In this document: in pieces, positions 36,139 through 44,663 of the stretch
Layout: each line of letters starts with the position of its first letter
Numbering within the stretch: position 1 is the first letter of the stretch
The notes under the pieces: generated by a model
The model's input: only the letters and a program-made list of their open reading frames with translations
The model's database searches: none
Told to the model about the DNA's origin: nothing
Position numbers and translations under genes: made by a program
NCBI GenBank assembly: GCA_910586535.1
Contig: CAJUHS010000009.1
Location: 41,580 to 105,579 of the forward strand
Direction: 5' to 3'
Length of the DNA stretch: 64,000 nt
From: an uncultured Oscillospiraceae bacterium
Lineage (GTDB): Bacteria; Bacillota; Clostridia; Oscillospirales; Ruminococcaceae

Positions 36139-36915
36139 TCACACAGCCACAAATCCGCCGCTTGTCTCAACAGGAGCTACAGAAAGCAGATAATCCGCAT
36201 TCCTTCTGAATTGGCTCAAAAATGAAACAACGGTATTTTCGGCAATTTCAGGGCGGTTGTTTTCCTGAGAAAGATGTCCCAAAATAATTTTTTCCGTACC
36301 GCTGCTCACAAGCTTTTCGGCAAACCTACCGCTGTCAATATTTGAAAGATGCCCGTCTCCGCTTAAAATTCGCATTTTAAGATAATACGGATACGCACCG
36401 TTCCTAAGCATTTCCACATCGTAATTGGACTCTAAAAGCACGCAGCTCGTACCCAGCAAAGCCGCTTCTATCTCCTCGGTAACATGACCCAGATCGGTGC
36501 AGACAGCCGCCGTTTTCCCATCGGAAAAATATACCTTATAGCCGCAGGATTCCCGCGCATCGTGAGGAGTGCGGAAACACTCTATAGTCATTCCGCAAAC
36601 CTCTTCGCCGTTCGCCATTTCACGTAATTCGCTGTTTACCGAACTTGACTTGAGAAGATACTCCAGCGTAAGACCTCTTGCAAAAACCGGTGCTTTAATT
36701 TTTTTCGTGAGTACCGGAAGTCCCTTTATATGGTCGCTGTGCTCGTGAGTAACAAATACGGCTTTTATTGAGTCCGCCGACAGACCGTTAAGCTCCAGCG
36801 CGTTTTTCAGTCTGCTGAACGAGACTCCGTCGTCAATAAGTATTCCCTCGGTTTTTGTGCCTATGTATATACTGTTCCCTTTGCTTGATGAAAACAGCGG
36901 ATATATCCTTGCCAA
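36139..36915 (-). CDS. walJ: MBL-fold hydrolase, WalJ/YycJ family
   Basis: 258 residues with LFSSSKGNSIYIGT, FVTHEHSDHIKGL (HxHxDH), TPHDA, VCTDLGHVTEE (Asp) and ILGHLSQENNR: the YycJ/WalJ family of the beta-lactamase fold, usually linked to the WalKR cell-wall regulon and possibly DNA metabolism. No walKR genes are here. Start is TTG at 36915 with GAGGAG 7 nt upstream. An 8-bp inverted repeat (36930-36949) lies just upstream. Confidence 0.88.
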   Translation of the reverse strand: MARIYPLFSSSKGNSIYIGTKTEGILIDDGVSFSRLKNALELNGLSADSIKAVFVTHEHSDHIKGLPVLTKKIKAPVFARGLTLEYLLKSSSVNSELREMANGEEVCGMTIECFRTPHDARESCGYKVYFSDGKTAAVCTDLGHVTEEIEAALLGTSCVLLESNYDVEMLRNGAYPYYLKMRILSGDGHLSNIDSGRFAEKLVSSGTEKIILGHLSQENNRPEIAENTVVSFLSQFRRNADYLLSVAPVETSGGFVAV

Positions 36916-36978
36916 TTCAAAACTCCTCGGTATGCGGTATGCCGCATACGACGGCGCGCGCTTTTTTAAATAATGTAC

Positions 36979-37815
36979 TTATGATTTTGAGTTAACGTCG
37001 GAAAGCTTGAGCAGCTCTTCTTCGTCAACGATAAGTATTTCCATATCTATTTTGTCGTTCTGGACAACTCTTTTAAAGAACCTTGACTGGGACAGCAGGT
37101 TCATGTTTCCGCCGCCGATGACAGGTTCAACCTTGTCGACTGCCAGTACCTCGTCCACCAGAAGACCCAGCATCTGTTTTTCATCTGAAAGAACAACAAC
37201 GGTCTCACGGTATGTACTTCTGTACACAGCCTTTACCTCGTCAAGAACAGCGATAACTCGGGGGTAATATTCATTCTTCAGCTTTTTGAAAAGAGCCTCC
37301 GCTTTTTTGTTCTCGCCGCGGTTCATCGAGTTTATGATCTCTGCTGCGCTCTCATGGAGAAGCTTGTGGGGCTCCTCTATCTTTTTGATATGGAAAGTAA
37401 TAGAATGTGTTCCCTTGCTGAACTGGTCGTACCACTTGCCGAATGCGCACTTGTGGGGATCTACCGCAAGATTAAACTTTTCCCCGGTATTATAGCAGCG
37501 TTCAAAAGCATCTATCCATTTTATATGGTCGTTTTTGCGCTGTTCTATCATTTTACCGAACGTTTCCGACTCATCGTCTACCGACGGGAAATGGAACGTT
37601 TTGCGCATATTGAGGAGAGGATACACCTCACCCCTGCGCTCAACAAGTCCGCAGTATATATCGGGCGCGTCGGGAAGCGCAGTAACCGTATCTGGTCTCA
37701 TTTCGATACCGTTTACGTATTTGCTGTTAACAGCATAAGCCTGTTCGTTAAGCGTAAAGATAAGCCAAGGCAAATCAGCGCGCTCCTCCGCGGCGGGGGT
37801 ATAATTTTCACTCAT
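36979..37815 (-). CDS. CheW-like protein with an inserted CZB zinc-sensing domain
   Basis: 278 residues from the ATG at 37815 (GGAGG upstream). Residues 15-75 are the first half of a CheW fold (WLIFTLNEQAYAV, YCGLVERRGEVYPLLNM); residues about 95-195 are a CZB domain with the pattern His97-xx-Trp, Cys123-xxG-x-Trp128-Tyr and His150/His154; residues 200-275 complete CheW (MLGLLVDEVLAVDKVEP, FKRVVQND, ILIVDEEELL). CZB domains bind zinc through 3 His and 1 Cys and sense zinc or hypochlorous acid. Here it interrupts the coupling protein rather than sitting at a receptor tip. No other chemotaxis gene is in the window. Confidence 0.88.
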   Translation of the reverse strand: MSENYTPAAEERADLPWLIFTLNEQAYAVNSKYVNGIEMRPDTVTALPDAPDIYCGLVERRGEVYPLLNMRKTFHFPSVDDESETFGKMIEQRKNDHIKWIDAFERCYNTGEKFNLAVDPHKCAFGKWYDQFSKGTHSITFHIKKIEEPHKLLHESAAEIINSMNRGENKKAEALFKKLKNEYYPRVIAVLDEVKAVYRSTYRETVVVLSDEKQMLGLLVDEVLAVDKVEPVIGGGNMNLLSQSRFFKRVVQNDKIDMEILIVDEEELLKLSDVNSKS

Positions 37816-38048
37816 AATAATCCTCCTGTAATAACCACGGTATTGCACCGTTTTTAAATCTACCAAATGGCACATTTTGGAAAGCAGCATTCATTAAAAG
37901 TAACCACACTACTCCATAAAACATTATAACATATTTATTTTAAATTTTCAAGATACTTTTTACATTTTTAAAATTATATGGTTTTCGGAACTTAGATTTT
38001 GTGCAAAAAGACGAAATCATAATTGAGAAAATACTATTAGCAGACACC

Positions 38049-38384
38049 TTACAAATTTTTTTCGCTCCACTCCTGCATTTTCAGCAGTATCGGTACAAAG
38101 CTTTCTCCGGTTTCAGTCAATGAATATTCCACACGAGGCGGCACCTGAGGGTAAATTTTACGCGAAATAAACCCATCCGATTCAAGCTCTCGGAGCTGTT
38201 TTGTCAGAGTGGACTGGGTTATTCCGCCAAGCCGCCTTTGCAGTTCACCAAACCGCTGAACTTTGTACACGGATATATACCAGATTATCAGTATTTTCCA
38301 TTTACCGCTTATTACCGATTGCAGCCTGCTCATTGATTCGCATCTGGCAAGCTGTTCCTTTTGATTGTGTTTATTTTCCGACAC
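38049..38384 (-). CDS. HxlR-family transcriptional regulator
   Basis: 111 residues. Winged helix with ISGKWKILIIWYI, FGELQRRLGGITQSTLTKQLRELESDGFISRKIYPQVPPRVEYSLTETG, the HxlR pattern. A single Cys near the N-terminus (CESM, about residue 15) matches redox/quinone-sensing members such as YodB and CatR. Divergent from a radical SAM gene; TACTAAGTA sites lie at both promoters. Confidence 0.93.
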   Translation of the reverse strand: MSENKHNQKEQLARCESMSRLQSVISGKWKILIIWYISVYKVQRFGELQRRLGGITQSTLTKQLRELESDGFISRKIYPQVPPRVEYSLTETGESFVPILLKMQEWSEKNL

Positions 38385-38407
38385 ACGAAACCATTCCTTT
38401 TTATTTT

Positions 38408-38512
38408 ATTATAACACTGCCTCATTTTATCGTCAAGGGTACTAAGTATTAAAAATAATAGTACATATTAAAAAAAATCCTAATTGCAAAATAATACTAA
38501 GTAAGTTATAAT
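38408..38512. promoter_or_regulatory. Divergent hxlR / radical SAM promoters with paired operators
   Basis: Minus strand: TTGACG (38431-38436), 17 bp, TATAAT (38408-38413). Plus strand: TTGCAA (38484-38489), 17 bp, TATAAT (38507-38512). TACTAAGTA, a 4-1-4 palindrome, occurs at 38440-38448 just outside the first -35 and at 38495-38503 within the second spacer. Confidence 0.7.
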
Positions 38513-38557
38513 AAAACCGGACGAAAAAGTCCGCAGAAAAATATCGGAGGTTATGAT

Positions 38558-39439
38558 ATGCACTTTACAGGAACTATCTGGAGACCGCCCTATGAAGCGT
38601 GGTCGGCTCTGCTGCAGGTCACAGAAGGCTGCACGCACAACAAATGCAAATTCTGTACTCTATATAACGGCGTTCCCAATTTTCGGGTTTCGCCTGTAAC
38701 GGAAATTGAAGATGATCTGCGTGAGCTGTACACAGCCGCTCCGGACGTAACAAGGCTGTTTCTTGTAGGAGCAAATCCGTTTGCTTTAAGCGCCGAAAGG
38801 CTGAAACAGATCGCCAATCTTTCAAAGCAATATCTGCAAAGACTTGACTCTATCGGCTGCTTTGCGCGGATAACGGACGTATCCTCAAAAAGCATCGGCG
38901 AACTGAAAGACCTGCGCGCTCTCGGCTTCAACAGAATCACAATAGGAGTTGAGACCGGAGATGACGCCGCGCTGAAGTTTATGCGCAAGGGCTACAGCGC
39001 GAAGGACATTATCGCCGAGTGCAGAAAGCTTGACGCTGCAAATATAGAATATAATTTTTTCTATCTTACAGGTATAAGCGGTTCAGGAAACGGCTTGGCG
39101 GGAGCCGAAAAAACCGCTGAGGTATTCAATAAACTGAATCCGAAGATAGTGGGAGCTTCCATGCTGACGGTTTTTCCCGATTCCGACTTATACAGAGAAA
39201 TACAGGCGGAAAAATGGTGCGAAGAAAGCGAAACTGAAAAGCTGCTTGAAATGAAAAAACTTATAGAAAAACTTGAGATACGCACACATTTTGCAGCCCT
39301 CGGAGCTTCAAATATGTTTAATCTTCACGGTGAGCTTCCCTGCGAAAGAGAGGAGCTGACAAAACAAATAGACGACATTTTAAATGTACTCAGCGAAACT
39401 GAACTGAGAAGCTACAGATTGAACCTGGAACACTTATAA
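38558..39439 (+). CDS. Radical SAM protein
   Basis: 293 residues with a barrel core: VTEGCTHNKCKFCTLY (Cys25, Cys30, Cys33, spacing CX4CX2C rather than the common CX3CX2C), FLVGANPFAL, RITIGVETGDD and FYLTGISGSG. The [4Fe-4S] cluster and SAM generate a radical, but the substrate of this group is unknown. GGAGG upstream of the ATG. It is divergent from an HxlR regulator with shared operator motifs, so expression may respond to an electrophile or redox signal. Confidence 0.88.
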   Translation: MHFTGTIWRPPYEAWSALLQVTEGCTHNKCKFCTLYNGVPNFRVSPVTEIEDDLRELYTAAPDVTRLFLVGANPFALSAERLKQIANLSKQYLQRLDSIGCFARITDVSSKSIGELKDLRALGFNRITIGVETGDDAALKFMRKGYSAKDIIAECRKLDAANIEYNFFYLTGISGSGNGLAGAEKTAEVFNKLNPKIVGASMLTVFPDSDLYREIQAEKWCEESETEKLLEMKKLIEKLEIRTHFAALGASNMFNLHGELPCEREELTKQIDDILNVLSETELRSYRLNLEHL

Positions 39440-39625
39440 AAGCCAAGACATCACAATAAACAAAAGTATTTTTTCCAAAACCCTGCATATACTAAATACT
39501 AATTCACGATAAAAATGCGGAAAAAATCTGCGCAAAAATAATATACTCAAATTTTTAGCTGGTTTTTATACACTTTTTAATCATGAATCAGTATAATCAA
39601 AACTTTTTCGAAAGGATTGTACAAA

Positions 39626-40615
39626 ATGGAAAAAATAGCATTCTTCGATACAAAGCAGTATGACAAAATATGGTTCAACAAGCTGAACACAAATTACGAC
39701 ATAAAGTATATAAGCTACAAGCTTACGCCGGACACCGCCTCGGCGGCAAGAGGATGCAAGGCTGCGGTGGCTTTTGTTAACGACACTATCACTGCCGAAA
39801 CTATTGACGAGCTTTGCGCTGTTGGAGTAAAAATTCTTGCAATGCGTTGTTCTGGTTACAACAACATTGACCTTAAATACGCCAAGGACAAGCTCCATGT
39901 GGTGAGGGTACCGACTTATTCCCCGTATGCCGTGGCGGAGCATACTATGGCTCTGCTGCTGACATTAAACAGAAAGATACACAAAGCGTTCATCAGGACG
40001 CGCGACTTCAATTTCAGCCTCAGCGGACTTACCGGCTTCGACCTTTACGGCAAGACCGCGGGCGTTATTGGCACTGGACAAATCGGAAGAATTTTTATTG
40101 ACATATGCAAAGGATTTGGAATGAAAGTCATTGCATATGACCCATACCCTGTCGACGGATACGGAATAGACTACGTTCCCCTTGACAAGCTTTTCGAGGA
40201 AAGCGACATAATCTCTCTGCACTGTCCCCTTACAGAGGATACGGAGTATATCGTAAACGAAGCCGCTATCGCTAAAATGAAGGACGGTGCGGTGATACTG
40301 AACACCTCCCGAGGAAAGCTTATTGAAAGTGACGCGCTTCTGCAGGCGCTAAAGGATAAAAAGCTGGGCGGCGCGTGTCTCGATGTTTACGAAGACGAAA
40401 ACGCTATCTTTTTTGAGGACTATTCCAGCACTGTTGTAAACGACGACGTGCTGTCTTTGCTGCTGTCTCTGCCAAACGTTATCGTTACTTCGCACCAGGC
40501 GTTCCTTACGAACGAAGCGTTGCAGAAAATTGCCGAGGTAACACTGTTCAACCTCGACCAGTTCTTCAAGGGTGAATCCCTGAAAAATGCGGTCATATAT
40601 CAGGAACAGGAATAA
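39626..40615 (+). CDS. ldhA: D-lactate dehydrogenase (D-2-hydroxyacid dehydrogenase)
   Basis: 329 residues from the ATG at 39626 (AAAGGA upstream). Family motifs: MRCSGYNNIDL, VPTYSPYAVAEHTMALLL, NAD-binding GVIGTGQIGRIFIDI followed by AYDPYP, LHCPLTEDTEY, NTSRGKLIESDAL, DVYEDE (Glu) and the catalytic His in TSHQAFLT. The VYEDE...FEDYS segment is characteristic of D-LDH (LdhA). Reduces pyruvate to D-lactate in fermentation. Monocistronic with a strong terminator. Confidence 0.93.
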   Translation: MEKIAFFDTKQYDKIWFNKLNTNYDIKYISYKLTPDTASAARGCKAAVAFVNDTITAETIDELCAVGVKILAMRCSGYNNIDLKYAKDKLHVVRVPTYSPYAVAEHTMALLLTLNRKIHKAFIRTRDFNFSLSGLTGFDLYGKTAGVIGTGQIGRIFIDICKGFGMKVIAYDPYPVDGYGIDYVPLDKLFEESDIISLHCPLTEDTEYIVNEAAIAKMKDGAVILNTSRGKLIESDALLQALKDKKLGGACLDVYEDENAIFFEDYSSTVVNDDVLSLLLSLPNVIVTSHQAFLTNEALQKIAEVTLFNLDQFFKGESLKNAVIYQEQE

Positions 40616-40680
40616 AACATCTGCTGTATTAAGCAATATATTGTTTCCCAAGCCGCAGATAAACCTATATCCTTTAAAAA

Positions 40681-40723
40681 ATAAAACGCAGGATTTGCCG
40701 CTCAGCACAATCCTGCGTTTTAT
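40681..40723. terminator. Bidirectional terminator after ldhA
   Basis: A 15-bp perfect stem (40681-40695 with 40709-40723), 13-nt loop and T7 afterwards; also serves the convergent CAP-domain gene at 40780. Confidence 0.92.
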
Positions 40724-40779
40724 TTTTTTAATGTTTTCCGTTATCTCTTTGTCATTTGACAAGCAACATACAGGACAAA

Positions 40780-41619
40780 TTATCCGATAAACATCTGAGT
40801 CCAGTAGTTTCCGTTTGCAACGTGACCCATTCCAATCTCCTTGAAAGAACCGTTAAGAATGTTTGCTCTGTGTCCCTCGGAATTCATCCAGCCGTCAACA
40901 ACTTCCTCGGGAGTACGGTAACCCATTGCAATATTTTCACCTGCGGTTCTGTAGCTGATACCGAAGCTCTTTATCATATCGAACGGACTTCCGTATGTAG
41001 GGGACGTGTGGCTGAAATAGTTGTTGTCTTTCATGTCCTGAGATTTTGCTTTTGCAACGGCGCAAAGCTTTGTGTTAAGCTTGAGCTCGGAAAGACCGTA
41101 GTCTTTTCTGATCTCGTTTACAAGCTCAACTACCTTTTTTTCATAATCGGAAACTGAAGAATCTACGCTTGTATCGGGGGGCTCTGGCTTCTGAACAGTA
41201 TCGTTATCACCGGGCTTCTGAACCGTGTCGTTATCGCCGGGCTTCTGAACAGTATCATTGTCGCCTGGCTTCTGGGTACAGTCGCCTCCGGGACAGTCGT
41301 CGCCGGGCTTCTGGGTGCAGTCGCCTCCGGGACAGTTATCGCCGGGCTTCTGGGTGCAGTCGCCTCCGGGACAGTTGTCGCCGGGCTTCTGAGTGCAGTC
41401 GCCTCCGGGAAATTTTATTCCGTAATTTTTCAGAAAGTCAAGGCATGAAGGGTATTTCTTTAACAGACTGTCAAGGTTTGCGCCTCCGACATTTCCGCAT
41501 GAGCCCGAATTCGACGTAATGTATGTCTTGAAGTTCACAGCGCTGGCGGGAACAGCTGTTCCAACAGCAATTGCTGCTGCTCCTATCGCTGCTATAGCGC
41601 ATTTTAAAGTCCTTTTCAT
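40780..41619 (-). CDS. Secreted CAP/SCP-domain protein with Cys-Gly-Pro repeat linker
   Basis: 279 residues from the ATG at 41619 (GGAGG upstream). Sec signal peptide ending PASA, a short N-terminal region with three Cys, a linker of 13-residue repeats (GDCTQKPGDNCPG, about four copies) followed by 9-residue repeats (GDNDTVQKP, three copies), then a CAP domain (about 155-279) with VNEIRKDYGL, YFSHTSPTYGSPFDM, AGENIA and GHRANIL. Residues of the CAP cavity (His, Glu, His) are present. Secreted CAP proteins in bacteria are of uncertain function; the Cys-rich linker may be disulfide-bonded or bind metal. Confidence 0.88.
   Translation of the reverse strand: MKRTLKCAIAAIGAAAIAVGTAVPASAVNFKTYITSNSGSCGNVGGANLDSLLKKYPSCLDFLKNYGIKFPGGDCTQKPGDNCPGGDCTQKPGDNCPGGDCTQKPGDDCPGGDCTQKPGDNDTVQKPGDNDTVQKPGDNDTVQKPEPPDTSVDSSVSDYEKKVVELVNEIRKDYGLSELKLNTKLCAVAKAKSQDMKDNNYFSHTSPTYGSPFDMIKSFGISYRTAGENIAMGYRTPEEVVDGWMNSEGHRANILNGSFKEIGMGHVANGNYWTQMFIG
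41186..41410. repeat. Coding tandem repeats (39-bp and 27-bp units)
   Basis: Within the CAP-protein gene: roughly four 39-bp units and three 27-bp units, nearly identical at DNA level, sharing the sequence GGCTTCTG. Such repeats can expand or contract by slippage. Confidence 0.8.
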
Positions 41620-41895
41620 TTTGTTATACCTCCTAAAACAAGTTTTCCTGAAAATCATTGGATTGCCGCAAATATTTTGTATCCTCCGACTCGTCAGACA
41701 GAGGTTCGTCTGAAACAGCGCTTTTTCAAAGTATGTTAATTAACGGCGGAAATGTACGGGATTTCCTTATTTTCAGATAAGTCCTAAAATCTTTGTCAGC
41801 ATTTCAATGTTTTTCAGTGATTTGAAAGCCATTTAATTTCTCTGCTTTCTGTATATATTATATCTTGTATTTAGGAGAATTTCAACCCACAATAT
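41620..41895. other. Intergenic region upstream of the CAP-protein gene
   Basis: Holds the CAP-gene leader with a small hairpin TCAGAC / GTCTGA (41694-41713) about 75 nt before the start. No riboswitch family was recognised, and no other feature seen. Confidence 0.35.
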
Positions 41896-42066
41896 ATGGG
41901 AATGTTATTGGAATTTCCTTTATCGGAAGCAATTTTCTCAAAAGCGCAGGATTGCCTGAATAAAGACTGTATAAACGGTATCTGCGGATATAATTGCTGT
42001 TTTGCAAGGCTTTTAAGCAGGTATTTTTCAGGAAACTCCGAACAATTAAAGCAGGAATTGCATTAG
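41896..42066 (+). CDS. Possible small Cys-containing protein
   Basis: A 56-codon open frame (ATG 41896; ATG 41902 in frame) ending TAG next to the convergent MATE gene. The product has five Cys within 16 residues (DCLNKDCINGICGYNCC), a spacing suggestive of a metal or disulfide site. AGGAG lies 18 nt upstream of the first ATG, too far to be convincing. No family recognised; may be chance. Confidence 0.25.
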   Translation: MGMLLEFPLSEAIFSKAQDCLNKDCINGICGYNCCFARLLSRYFSGNSEQLKQELH

Positions 42067-42067
42067 T

Positions 42068-43453
42068 TTAATTATTACTCCTGACAGACGCTCTGCCCGC
42101 CGCGTCAAGCTCGTAAAACATACGCACAAGAAAAATTACTGCTGCAATCGCAAGTATAAGCTCTGCGACAAACTGAGCGTAAGCCAGTCCGTAAAGCGGG
42201 AATAAATAATTAAGAATATAGAGCGCAGGTATTTCCAGTACTATCTTTCTCATTACCGCAAATATAAACGATTTTTTTCCCATGCCGCACGCCTGAAAAA
42301 CTCCGACCGCAAGAAAATCCACTGCAAGAAACGGCGTAGCTATGCAAAAGCCCCTTAAAAAACTTGAACCGTATTCGACGATCACATCATTTTCCATAAA
42401 CATGGATATAAGACCCTCAGATCCGATGTAGTAACCAATCGATGTGACAGCCAGAAATATCACTGAAAGCTTTGCCGAAAAACTAATCGTTTTTTTCATG
42501 CGTCCGCAATTTCCAGAAGCATAGTTATAGCTTATCAGCGGCATAATTCCCTGCGATAATCCCATAGCGGCATACATCGGTATCATGCTTATTTTTTGTG
42601 ATATACCCATTGCCGCAACTGCTTCGGAGGAAAAATCCGCCGTAAAATTATTCAGTATAGTCATTCCTGTCACGTTCAAAAGATTCTGTATCGCAGCAGG
42701 GATCCCAACTCCGCATATCCCGAAAATTATTTTCTTGCTTACATTCACATACTTAGGGCTTACGCTTACATAAGTGCGTTTTCTTTTTATGTACAAAAGT
42801 ACAAAGAAATACGCACATGCAGCACAGTTTGAAATAAATGTTGCGCAGCCGGCGCCTGCCGCCCCCATATTCAATCCCCACGGTAAAATAAACATCGGAT
42901 CGAGAATAATATTGAGTATGCAGCCGCTCATGGTGCCTATACTGGCGTGAAAAGCAGAGCCCTCCGCACGTACAAGATATGCCATGACAACGTTAAGGAT
43001 AGCCGGCGCAGCTCCGCAGGTGACAGTCCAAAACATATATGAATCGGTCTGCACGGTATTTTCCGGTGACGTTCCGAGAAGCGCCATCAGCGGCGTTTTA
43101 AATACCGTACAAAAAAATGAAAACAATATCCCGCACAAAAGCGCGCTGTAAAATCCAAACGCGGAGCTTTTTCTTGCGGTATCAAAATCTTTTATTCCCA
43201 AGGCGCGGCTCATCATGCTTGAAGCTCCAACGCCGAAAAGATTATTTACCGCGTTGAAAGCAAGCAGAACAGGCGCGGAAAGAGTCACGGCAGCGTTTTG
43301 TATCGGATCGTTCAGCATTCCCACAAAATAGGTGTCCGCAAGGTTATACAGCATAGTCACAAGACAGCCGATTATTGTCGGGACAGCAAGCTTCATTACC
43401 GCTTTCGGGACTGGCATTTCTTCAAACAGCCGTATTTTGTTTACATCTTCCAT
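42068..43453 (-). CDS. MATE-family efflux transporter
   Basis: 461 residues, 12 predicted TM helices in two halves, opening with PVPKAVMKLAVPTIIGCLVTMLYNLADTYFVG (core MLYNLADTYFVG) and GASSMMSRALG, and the second-half equivalent IPMYAAMGLSQGIMPLISYNY. It exports cationic compounds using Na+ or H+. Substrate unknown. Monocistronic; a separate degraded MATE fragment lies at 60242. Confidence 0.93.
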   Translation of the reverse strand: MEDVNKIRLFEEMPVPKAVMKLAVPTIIGCLVTMLYNLADTYFVGMLNDPIQNAAVTLSAPVLLAFNAVNNLFGVGASSMMSRALGIKDFDTARKSSAFGFYSALLCGILFSFFCTVFKTPLMALLGTSPENTVQTDSYMFWTVTCGAAPAILNVVMAYLVRAEGSAFHASIGTMSGCILNIILDPMFILPWGLNMGAAGAGCATFISNCAACAYFFVLLYIKRKRTYVSVSPKYVNVSKKIIFGICGVGIPAAIQNLLNVTGMTILNNFTADFSSEAVAAMGISQKISMIPMYAAMGLSQGIMPLISYNYASGNCGRMKKTISFSAKLSVIFLAVTSIGYYIGSEGLISMFMENDVIVEYGSSFLRGFCIATPFLAVDFLAVGVFQACGMGKKSFIFAVMRKIVLEIPALYILNYLFPLYGLAYAQFVAELILAIAAVIFLVRMFYELDAAGRASVRSNN

Positions 43454-43585
43454 ATGAAAATTTCCTTATCAGTATAATTTTGTTTAAAAATATTATACCA
43501 TATTTTTCTCCGGAATACAACTTTATATTCTTAATATTCAACATTTCCGCAGTATGCAGTATATCGGATAACCTTTAAAACATAC

Positions 43586-43614
43586 TTTACATATTGTAAA
43601 ACCTGTGCTATAAT
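43586..43614 (+). promoter_or_regulatory. nadA promoter with palindrome over -35
   Basis: TTTACA (43586-43591), 17-bp spacer, TATAAT (43609-43614). TTTACA-TAT-TGTAAA (43586-43600) is a perfect palindrome overlapping the -35 and could be the operator of an NAD-responsive repressor; I cannot name which. Confidence 0.65.
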
Positions 43615-43653
43615 ATTTCCATAAACACTTAATATCGGAAAGGACTATATATT

Positions 43654-44562
43654 ATGATAAAGGATATCCAGCAGGAAATACTTCGTATAAAAAAAGAAAA
43701 ACATATAACTATCCTTGCCCACAGCTATCAGGCTGAGGAGATACAGGAGATAGCAGATCATACCGGAGACAGCTTCCGCTTGTCGGAACTTGCCGCAAAG
43801 GATCCGAACGATACTCTGATAATGTGCGGAGTACACTTTATGGCGGAGACCTGCAAGCTTCTTTCTCCCGATAAAAAGGTTATTCTTGCCAAGGAAGGCT
43901 GCGGCTGCCCCATGGCTGAGCAGCTCTCAGCCGACGAGCTTAGGCAGCTTAAAAAGCAGTATCCCGGTCATACGGTGGTTGCGTACATAAATACTACAGC
44001 GGCTCTGAAAACCGAATGCGACGTTTGCGTTACGTCCGCGTCGGCTGTGGAAATATGCAGAAAAATTGAAAACGACAAGATACTGTTTATCCCTGACTGC
44101 AACCTCGGAGCATTTGTTGCCGGTCAGCTTCCCGAAAAGCAAATCAGACTTATTAAGGGAGGCTGTCCCGTCCACGCGGCAGTTACCGAAGAAGAGGCTC
44201 TAACCGCTAAAAAACAGCACCCCGGCGCACTTTTGCTTGTACACCCCGAATGCGTTCCAGCCGTGGCAAAGCACGCCGACTATATCGGCTCCACAAGCGG
44301 AATAGTAAGCTTTGCAAAAAAATCCGAAGCAAATAAATTCATTATCGGCACGGAAATATCAATTGCAGAGCACTTGCAGTTTGAATGTCCCGAAAAGGAA
44401 TTTTATACACTGTCAAAAAGGCTTATATGCCCCGATATGAAGCGCACAACGCTTATGGACGTCTATAAGGCGCTGCAGGGCGGCGGCCTTGAGATAAAGA
44501 TGTCGGAAGAGGTAATAAAAAAAGCCTCCATGTGCATCGAACGTATGCTTGAGCTTGGCTGA
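43654..44562 (+). CDS. nadA: Quinolinate synthase A
   Basis: 302 residues. ILAHSYQAEEIQEIADHTGDSF at the start (core AHSYQ), MCGVHFMAETCKLL, CDVCVTSASAV, IPDCNLG, HPECVPAV, GSTSGIV and LICPDMKRTTL, which include the three Cys that hold the [4Fe-4S] cluster. It condenses iminoaspartate with dihydroxyacetone phosphate to quinolinate for NAD synthesis. nadB and nadC, often adjacent, are not in the window. AAAGGA upstream. Confidence 0.96.
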   Translation: MIKDIQQEILRIKKEKHITILAHSYQAEEIQEIADHTGDSFRLSELAAKDPNDTLIMCGVHFMAETCKLLSPDKKVILAKEGCGCPMAEQLSADELRQLKKQYPGHTVVAYINTTAALKTECDVCVTSASAVEICRKIENDKILFIPDCNLGAFVAGQLPEKQIRLIKGGCPVHAAVTEEEALTAKKQHPGALLLVHPECVPAVAKHADYIGSTSGIVSFAKKSEANKFIIGTEISIAEHLQFECPEKEFYTLSKRLICPDMKRTTLMDVYKALQGGGLEIKMSEEVIKKASMCIERMLELG

Positions 44563-44663
44563 TATTAAAATAAAGTACAAAATTTCCGCAGTATTCAGAA
44601 GATCGGAATTATACCGCTGAAACTACAGATACTATTCCAGAAAACTGTTTCGGAGGCTTTTCT

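Noticed and set aside
41186..41410. CRISPR-like array
   Set aside because: The repeats are in frame inside a coding gene, have no unique spacers and encode a regular peptide repeat.
41694..41760. Hammerhead ribozyme from a CTGACGA-like string in the leader of the CAP gene
   Set aside because: Stem II and the GAAA element are missing; only a 6-bp hairpin is supported.
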